A stretch of DNA of 64,000 nt, from the NCBI GenBank assembly GCA_964215955.1, contig CAXPDR010000037.1, positions 50,592 through 114,591 of the forward strand, in the 5' to 3' direction. Below are positions 59,166 through 64,000 of the stretch, in pieces; within the stretch, counting starts at the first letter, position 1; each line of letters begins with the position of its first letter. The DNA is from GCA-2706205 sp964215955 (GTDB taxonomy: Bacteria > Bdellovibrionota > Bacteriovoracia > Bacteriovoracales > Bacteriovoracaceae). The position numbers and the translations under genes were made by a program. A model generated the notes under the pieces. That model saw nothing but the letters and a program-made list of their open reading frames with translations. It was not told the DNA's origin and did not search any database.

Positions 59166-60512
59166 ATGTCAGCAGGAGTAATGGACATTACTTATGAAAT
59201 GATCAAAAGTAATTCTGTAGTTCAAATTGGAGGAACGGTTATATTTGCTTTGGCCGTTATTCACACCTTTTTAGTAAAAAAATTCGAGCATATTGCTCAT
59301 AGGTATGAAAAAGGCTCAATAGGAGCGGAGGCTTTTCATTTTTTAGGAGAAGTTGAAGCTGTTTTTGGAATGTGGGCCGCTGTATTTGTGATATTTTTAA
59401 TGACAACAATGGGATTTCAGTCTCCAGTTGTTTATTTAGAAGCACAAAACTATACCGAACCAGCTTTTGTATTTGTCATTATGGCCATTGCTGGAACAAG
59501 ACCTATTATTAAGTTTGCTGAAAAGTTAATTGTATTGTTTGCAAAACTTTTTCCATTTTTTCCAGGGAAGATGGCATTTTATCTATCAGCTCTAATTTTT
59601 GGACCATTATTAGGTTCATTTATTACTGAGCCAGCAGCGATGACAGTTACGGCACTTATTTTACAAAAGAATTTCTACTCAAAGTCTGATATGTCTTTAA
59701 AGTTTAAGTATGCAACTTTGGGATTGTTATTCGTAAATATCTCAATTGGTGGAACCCTTACTCATTTTGCTGCACCACCAGTATTAATGGTTGCCGGAAC
59801 TTGGGGTTGGGGCATGGGCCATATGTTTGGATATTTTGGTTATAAAGCGGTAATTGCAGTTGTTATTTCTACTTTTATTATCGCATTTATGAATAAAAAA
59901 GAATTATCACAATCATTTGAATTAAGAGCTGATGATGAAACTAAAATGGTACCAACCTGGTGGATGACCTTAATCCATTTAATCTTCTTAGGATTAGTCG
60001 TTTTAACAGCTCACCATATGGTTTTATTCTTTGGTTTATTTTTGTTCTTCTTAGGGTTTACAACTGTAACACAAGAATACCAAGATCCTATTAAACTTAA
60101 AGAGTCTTTACTTGTAGGATTTTTCTTAGGTGGTCTTGTGACTTTAGGTTCTATGCAAGGATGGTGGATTTCTTATATCTTTAATCACCCGCTAGTAACT
60201 GATGTTCCATTATTTTTAGGAACAACTTCGTTAACAGCTATTACAGACAACGCCCTTCTTACTTATCTTGGTTCTTTAGTTGAAGGATTATCTGAGTCTA
60301 AGAAATATTTCTTAGTTGCTGGTGCTGTTGCCGGTGGTGGTCTTACAGTTATAGCGAATGCTCCAAACCCAGCAGGTTTTGGTATCCTTAAAGGAAACTT
60401 TGGAGAGGATGGAATTAGTCCAGTAGGTCTTTTAAAGGCAGCTCTTCTTCCAACTGCTGTTTCATTGGTGATCTTTTATGCACTTGCAAAAGCCAATATT
60501 ATTTTTGGATAA
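59166..60512 (+). CDS. putative Na+/H+ antiporter (PF07399-type membrane protein)
   Basis: About 448 residues with roughly eleven membrane helices. Family-like segments are GPLLGSFITEPAAMTVTALI, NISIGGTLTHFAAPPVLMVA and TTSLTAITDNALLTYLGSLV, where Asp/Glu/Thr residues inside helices suggest ion coupling, and VIANAPNPAGFGILK near the end. The group belongs to the ArsB/NhaD-like transporter superfamily and is annotated as Na+/H+ antiporter without strong experimental support. ATG 59166 is chosen for the AAGGGG upstream; the longer frame from 59130 is unlikely. GTTTAAAC occurs upstream (59098). A terminator follows. Confidence 0.88.
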   Translation: MSAGVMDITYEMIKSNSVVQIGGTVIFALAVIHTFLVKKFEHIAHRYEKGSIGAEAFHFLGEVEAVFGMWAAVFVIFLMTTMGFQSPVVYLEAQNYTEPAFVFVIMAIAGTRPIIKFAEKLIVLFAKLFPFFPGKMAFYLSALIFGPLLGSFITEPAAMTVTALILQKNFYSKSDMSLKFKYATLGLLFVNISIGGTLTHFAAPPVLMVAGTWGWGMGHMFGYFGYKAVIAVVISTFIIAFMNKKELSQSFELRADDETKMVPTWWMTLIHLIFLGLVVLTAHHMVLFFGLFLFFLGFTTVTQEYQDPIKLKESLLVGFFLGGLVTLGSMQGWWISYIFNHPLVTDVPLFLGTTSLTAITDNALLTYLGSLVEGLSESKKYFLVAGAVAGGGLTVIANAPNPAGFGILKGNFGEDGISPVGLLKAALLPTAVSLVIFYALAKANIIFG

Positions 60513-60540
60513 ACCTAGTTTTTTTATCTGATATGTTAAG

Positions 60541-60570
60541 AAGCCGGGCATTTTGCTCGGCTTTTTTTTT
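60541..60570 (+). terminator. Rho-independent terminator behind the antiporter
   Basis: AAGCCGGGCA and TGCTCGGCTT pair (one G-U), loop TTT, followed by a run of T. Confidence 0.9.
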
Positions 60571-60664
60571 GGTAATTTTAGCCATATGTTAAGAGTAAAT
60601 TTCCATATTTATTATAAAATATAGAAGACGTTATAATAAAAAGGCAGAAAATGGAGTTTTTGCT

Positions 60665-61018
60665 TTGCTGAAAATAGTGTTTTTTATATTTCTAATCCTA
60701 AATCTAGGGCCTTGCTTTGGTAATGGACCAACGCTAAGCCAGTATATATTAGATATAGAGGAGCCTCAAAGGTCTCAAGGTGAAGGAAAACTTGTTTCTA
60801 AAACCAAAGATGCACTTCTTTCATTTGATTATATTGAAAAGCGTGCAGATTATCTGGTCTTTAAATTGAAGAATCTCACCTTTGGAGAATACTCTGAAAA
60901 CGTGATGTATATTGCTCCAATTATTACGGGGAACCTTGAAGTAAATGTTCATGGTGTAAATATCTATTACGACCATTTTTCTGAAAAAAGTGGATTTAAA
61001 TACAAATTCAAATTCTAA
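60665..61018 (+). CDS. small secreted beta protein
   Basis: 117 residues from TTG 60665, with GGAG about 9 nt upstream; no in-frame ATG gives a signal peptide. The signal peptide ends CFGNG. The mature part is about 95 residues of alternating strands (DYLVFKLKNLTFGEYSENVM, GNLEVNVHGVNIYYDHF) and a basic end (KFKYKFKF). Likely a small beta-sandwich secreted protein. No family recognised. It stands alone between two hairpins. Confidence 0.55.
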   Translation: MLKIVFFIFLILNLGPCFGNGPTLSQYILDIEEPQRSQGEGKLVSKTKDALLSFDYIEKRADYLVFKLKNLTFGEYSENVMYIAPIITGNLEVNVHGVNIYYDHFSEKSGFKYKFKF

Positions 61019-61102
61019 ATTTAGCCTATAAAATTTACATTTAACTCCCAAGCTAACTCAATACAATGGTAAGGATAGTCCCAAAAAAAAAGGACTTCTG
61101 TA

Positions 61103-61534
61103 ATGAAAAAAATAATTATATCTTTATTGTTTTTATCCGTTAATACCTATGCAACAATTGACTTCAATTCAAGCATTTATATTCTTTCTAAAGATGTAAA
61201 TAGCGAAGAGTATTTTGTTCAAAAAGCTCCCATTATAGGTTGTGCCGGATTAGCAAAAGGTGCTGAGCTAATGGGAATGGTTGCTGAGTATAGTGCTCCT
61301 AGTAATGTTGGCTGTGGGATAATAAGTTCTGTTGATATTAATGAATTATCATGTGCAACTATAGATTATAGTGTTGAAACTGAAAACTACGATGGATTTA
61401 AAGAAGTACAATTAGATATCTCTAATTGTGAAGATAAAAATAATCCTAAATTCGATGCGATGGTAAGAAAAGTCGTAAGAATGAACCTTCTTTCTAAAAC
61501 AGTTAGAAAAGTTAATGTTTTTTTGAAAAAATAA
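61103..61534 (+). CDS. small secreted Cys-containing protein
   Basis: 143 residues with a signal peptide (ends NTYATI). The mature protein has four Cys (IIGCAGLAKG, NVGCGIIS, ELSCATIDYS, ISNCEDKN), a Gly/Ala-rich stretch near the first, and a basic C-terminal helix (FDAMVRKVVRMNLLSKTVRK). A purine-rich AAAAAAAAGGACT precedes the ATG. No family recognised. It converges on the YdjM-like gene with a 4-bp gap. Confidence 0.65.
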   Translation: MKKIIISLLFLSVNTYATIDFNSSIYILSKDVNSEEYFVQKAPIIGCAGLAKGAELMGMVAEYSAPSNVGCGIISSVDINELSCATIDYSVETENYDGFKEVQLDISNCEDKNNPKFDAMVRKVVRMNLLSKTVRKVNVFLKK

Positions 61535-61538
61535 AACA

Positions 61539-62063
61539 TTAGTTTTTTTTCTTAAAACCTATCTTTTTTAATTTTAAAAATATAAGGATGAATGAACAAG
61601 GAAGTCCTACATAAAGAAGTTCATTGATAATGACTTCCAGACCTCTTTGACTAAAAAAGTATTTTCCAATGGGGGAGACCTCTAAGGGGGTCCAAGGAAA
61701 AAAATAACGGCTATTCTCAAACGGAATAAACAAACCAACTCCTAGTCCACCATTAGTAAGCATATCTAATAGACCATGTGACATGATAGAAGCAAAGAAT
61801 AGAATGAAAAGTTTTATTTTTGAGGCTGATCTTCTAAAGAAGTACGTAAAACAAGATGAATATAAAAGGGCAAACAATATAGAATGAGTAAAGCCTCGAT
61901 GGCCTAGAGGGTGTTCGTAGGCTATGCCAAATCGAAAACCAATAACATCTGCATCGGGAATAATGGCTCCGAGGAAGCAATAAAAGAGAATCTTTTTATA
62001 TTTAAGAAGAGATGTTTTATAAAAAGTTCCTGCCACAAGGGCGTGAGTCATAATTGTAGCCAT
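61539..62063 (-). CDS. YdjM-like inner-membrane metal-dependent hydrolase
   Basis: 174 residues with four to five membrane helices. The metal-ligand motifs are MTHALVAGTF (His), LGAIIPDADVIGFRFG (PDxD), and HPLGHRGFTHSILFALLYS (HRGxTHS), the diagnostic set of the YdjM/DUF457 family; a further His lies in MSHGLLDMLTNGG. Members are LexA-controlled in E. coli and are presumed to hydrolyse a membrane substrate. No LexA-like box was identified upstream. It is divergent from the gene at 62209. Confidence 0.85.
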   Translation of the reverse strand: MATIMTHALVAGTFYKTSLLKYKKILFYCFLGAIIPDADVIGFRFGIAYEHPLGHRGFTHSILFALLYSSCFTYFFRRSASKIKLFILFFASIMSHGLLDMLTNGGLGVGLFIPFENSRYFFPWTPLEVSPIGKYFFSQRGLEVIINELLYVGLPCSFILIFLKLKKIGFKKKN

Positions 62064-62099
62064 ATAGGTATTCTAACTAATTGAAAATATGAAGTAAAT

Positions 62100-62161
62100 A
62101 ATAGAGAGGACTGTATTAGTGCCAAAATGGCATCATGTAAATCTCTCTCTCTCTATTTTTT
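62100..62161 (+). promoter_or_regulatory. terminator-like nested hairpin in a leader region
   Basis: AATAGAGAG (62100-62108) pairs with CTCTCTATT (62149-62157) and is followed by T6. Inside lies TGCCA-AAA-TGGCA (62120-62132). It stands 47 bp before ATG 62209, between divergent genes, so it may attenuate the downstream gene or end a small RNA. The (CT)6 run allows register shifts. Confidence 0.4.
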
Positions 62162-62208
62162 CAAATTAAATACTAGAGTATATTTTTCTTAAAAATAAGG
62201 AGCATTAA

Positions 62209-62826
62209 ATGAGAAAACTTCTATCAACTTTGACTATGTTATTACCCCTTTGTGCAACGGCAAATGACTCTTGCCTTGCAAGTTTAGAGAGTGCAATTGA
62301 GATAAATCGGAAAAAAATCGACACAACTGTTAGAGAATTTTCTAAAAATTACATAGATCAGTATGGTGATCTATTTGATGAAAATACACTTGATATTTTT
62401 CTTGATAATGCCATCAAAGGACACTTTGAAGTAAAAGAAAAGGCTGTAAATTTAAATAACTATCTTAGTTTGTTAATAAATATTGAAGAAGGTAGGGCCA
62501 CTGCAAATCAAGTGAGTGATATTCTTGGAAGTGATGTAAATACAGAGGCTATTCTTAATACGGAGTCAGTTTGTAAAAGTGTAGCTGATCTTAAGTCAGA
62601 AATACAAGCCTTGGAAGTTGAGTATAAGATGTCTTCTTCAAGTCTTAAGAAAAAGAAAGTTACTGAAAAATTCACAGCAAATGAGTCTGAGATAGTTGTT
62701 TATCCAATTAATTTAGCTTCGGCCATGAATTGTTATGGCGTAGATTATGGTAGTACAATATTTCCTTGTATTATTGAGGATCTATCTGTGAGTCCATTGA
62801 GAATAAAGGCTAAATCAGAATTATAA
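62209..62826 (+). CDS. secreted coiled-coil protein
   Basis: 205 residues with a signal peptide (ends ATANDS). The mature protein has four Cys (SCLASLE, SVCKSVAD, AMNCYGV, FPCIIED). Residues 25-100 are helical (AIEINRKKIDTTVREFSKNY), with a second coil (DLKSEIQALEVEYKMSSSSL) before a C-terminal beta part. AAGGAG lies 5-6 nt upstream of ATG. No family recognised. It is preceded by a terminator-like leader and ends shortly before tRNA-Val on the other strand. Confidence 0.65.
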   Translation: MRKLLSTLTMLLPLCATANDSCLASLESAIEINRKKIDTTVREFSKNYIDQYGDLFDENTLDIFLDNAIKGHFEVKEKAVNLNNYLSLLINIEEGRATANQVSDILGSDVNTEAILNTESVCKSVADLKSEIQALEVEYKMSSSSLKKKKVTEKFTANESEIVVYPINLASAMNCYGVDYGSTIFPCIIEDLSVSPLRIKAKSEL

Positions 62827-62849
62827 AGATATTATTATATTTTTTCTAA

Positions 62850-62925
62850 TGGTGCGACCAAGAGGGATCGAACCTCTGACCTCTACCATGTCAAGGTAGC
62901 GCTCTCCCACCTGAGCTATGGTCGC
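62850..62925 (-). tRNA. tRNA-Val(GAC)
   Basis: Minus strand, 76 nt. Acceptor GCGACCA pairs with TGGTCGC, discriminator A, and CCA is encoded. The D-stem region is TAGCTCAGGTGGGAGAGC, the anticodon arm CTACC-TTGACAT-GGTAG carries anticodon GAC, and the T-arm CAGAGGTTCGATCCCTCT has the GTTCGAT loop. It reads GUC and GUU valine codons. Confidence 0.95.
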
Positions 62926-62974
62926 ATCGGATAGAAGAATATTAAATATCAAAGGTTAAAATTAGTCAACGTAC

Positions 62975-63805
62975 TTATTGTCTAAGTTGTTTAATTATTG
63001 AAAAAGTCATAACGATAAGCATAAACAGAACAAACCCAAATATATACTCAGTTGGATTATTGGGATCAACGGATATTTTACTCCACTTCGCTGGATCAAA
63101 AATAATTTCTTTATTAGATAAAGGGATTTTTTTCCAAAGAAGGTTTGCGATCCAAGAAGTAAATCCAAAGAATAGAAAAGAAATGATAAGGCCTACCTTT
63201 TTATGAGACTTCTTTTCTTTTGATATATCTTCTTGGGAACTTAGAAAATTTTTAGGGTCAAACTCTTCAAATATCGATGAATTTTTCAATAAATCTATTT
63301 TGGCCTGTTCTAATAGATTTTTTCTTTTTAAAAACTCAATGAGTAGCCAGGGAAGAGAAAAAAGTAAAATAATAGGGATACAAAATTGCCATGAATCAAT
63401 TTCGACTCGATTAAAAAATACGAACAAAAAACCAAGACCAAAAGCCAAAAAAAAGATTCCAAATAATGGAAGAGTAAAGGTCATCGGTAAAACTTGATTA
63501 GCATTTTCATCCAAAACTCTGAGTTCAATTTTTTTGCCTAGTCTATAAAGAAAATGGTTACTTCCAGCACCTTTTAAATATTTAGTTTGACCTGTAAATT
63601 GAAATTCTATAATGGGAGCATAGAATAATTGTTTCCCCTGAGTATTGTTGTTGCTTAAGCTTGTTTTGGATAAATACTTTTCATAGGCAATTACTTTTCC
63701 ATTTATTTTTTTTCCATTTCGCTTGAAAAAGTGCTGAAAATATAGAAAGCCTAAGCCAATAAGGATAAATGGGACAGGTAAGATTCCTAGCGAGAAGGTG
63801 ATCAT
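62975..63805 (-). CDS. DUF3592-like membrane protein
   Basis: 276 residues. An N-terminal helix (LGILPVPFILIGLGFLYFQH) is followed by a soluble domain KKINGKVIAYEKYLSKTSLS ... YAPIIEFQFTGQTKYLKGAG ... LGKKIELRVLDENANQVLPM, which matches the DUF3592 pattern (G.V......Y.P...F...G........G..G..V.V.Y.......). Two more helices follow (LPLFGIFFLAFGLGFLFVFF, WQFCIPIILLFSLPWLLI), a long cytosolic loop and two C-terminal helices. Function unknown. It is the gene following the tRNA on the same strand. Confidence 0.7.
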   Translation of the reverse strand: MITFSLGILPVPFILIGLGFLYFQHFFKRNGKKINGKVIAYEKYLSKTSLSNNNTQGKQLFYAPIIEFQFTGQTKYLKGAGSNHFLYRLGKKIELRVLDENANQVLPMTFTLPLFGIFFLAFGLGFLFVFFNRVEIDSWQFCIPIILLFSLPWLLIEFLKRKNLLEQAKIDLLKNSSIFEEFDPKNFLSSQEDISKEKKSHKKVGLIISFLFFGFTSWIANLLWKKIPLSNKEIIFDPAKWSKISVDPNNPTEYIFGFVLFMLIVMTFSIIKQLRQ

Positions 63806-63891
63806 CTAAACTCCTTTATAAAATACCTATCGGTTTTTTATTTGGTGTCATTAAATTCAATGATTTACTCTTCTGTATAAAGATTCGACAA

Positions 63892-63980
63892 TTATGTCCT
63901 ATCCTTATTTCCCAGCGAAAATGTCCTACTTAACGCATTAATATTATTATTCTCAGGTACTCAAAATCCTGGAGAATTAA
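63892..63980 (+). mobile_element. possible left end of an insertion sequence
   Basis: ATGTCCTA occurs twice (63894-63901 and 63921-63928), 27 bp apart, in a gene-free leader just before a new ORF. Repeated TGTCC-type motifs near the terminus are known in some transposon ends. The opposite end lies outside the window, so this is only suggestive. Confidence 0.3.
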
Positions 63981-64000
63981 ATGGGAAAAGTAAGCATGGA
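63981..64000 (+). CDS. start of a gene running off the right edge
   Basis: GGAGAATTAA precedes ATG 63981, which reads MGKVSM before the window ends. The opening K-V-S-M resembles some integrase-type transposases, and the repeated motif upstream fits, but six codons cannot identify a family. Confidence 0.45.

Noticed and set aside
1..64000. CRISPR arrays, rRNA operons, complete prophage or ICE
   Set aside because: No regularly spaced repeats, rRNA-like segments, integrase or structural phage genes were seen on either strand.

Overview
This window looks like chromosomal DNA of a low-GC predatory-type bacterium of the Bdellovibrionota, most like the Bacteriovorax/Halobacteriovorax group. That is an inference from three things: strong A+T bias; two regulators that fit the TIGR02147/DUF4423 family, known mainly from Fibrobacter and Bdellovibrio relatives; and an unusually high density of secreted proteins, lipoproteins and extracytoplasmic proteases interleaved with housekeeping genes. 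No rRNA, CRISPR array or complete mobile element was seen. One tRNA gene (Val, GAC) lies near the right end.

Layout. 1-4.4 kb is an accessory block: a 1172-residue coiled-coil lipoprotein whose C-terminus looks like a polymorphic-toxin domain, followed 2 bp later by a small acidic protein that is a candidate immunity protein. 4.4-16 kb is mixed: a degenerate receiver, a stand-alone DnaA domain I protein, hflX, a class IV aminotransferase with a translationally overlapping leader ORF, yacG, an inositol-monophosphatase homologue, a membrane-anchored coiled coil, a HEAT-like protein, an LRR-like protein, lnt with a lipoprotein, a subtilase and a two-cysteine DksA-like protein. 16-22.7 kb is accessory: a trypsin-fold protein that lost its catalytic His, two secreted proteins, a TIGR02147 regulator, and divergently four small secreted proteins, one carrying CNMHGC repeats. 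22.7-31.2 kb is core: mltG, ruvX, rho, a DUF1385 protein, prfA, a GNAT, prmC, murA and a HIT protein. 31.2-39.3 kb has small envelope proteins, a CpoB/YbgF-like and FecR-like pair, a frameshifted remnant, guaB and guaA. 39.5-50 kb has dnaE, two envelope proteins (one CsgG/FlgT-like), a large lipoprotein subtilase and a secreted HEFGH protein. 50-56.2 kb has a radical SAM protein, a scar of gene remnants, and a second TIGR02147 locus (active trypsin-like protease, regulator, Gly-rich secreted repeat protein, lipoprotein). 56.2-64 kb has queC, a phosphohexomutase, a ferredoxin, a Na+/H+ antiporter-family protein, small secreted proteins, a YdjM-like protein, tRNA-Val, a DUF3592-like protein and the possible edge of an insertion sequence.

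How things fit together. The two TIGR02147 loci (16-20.8 kb and 51.8-56.2 kb) repeat one theme: a trypsin-fold secreted protein, the regulator, and a secreted protein whose mature N-terminus starts with a run of glycines. At the second locus a palindrome TTGCC-N9-GGCAA lies just upstream of promoter-like sequences for both the regulator and the lipoprotein gene downstream, so the regulator may control itself and its neighbours. The toxin-immunity pair and this regulator-secretion system are the most likely undescribed biology here. All functional assignments come from motif reading only; no database search was possible.
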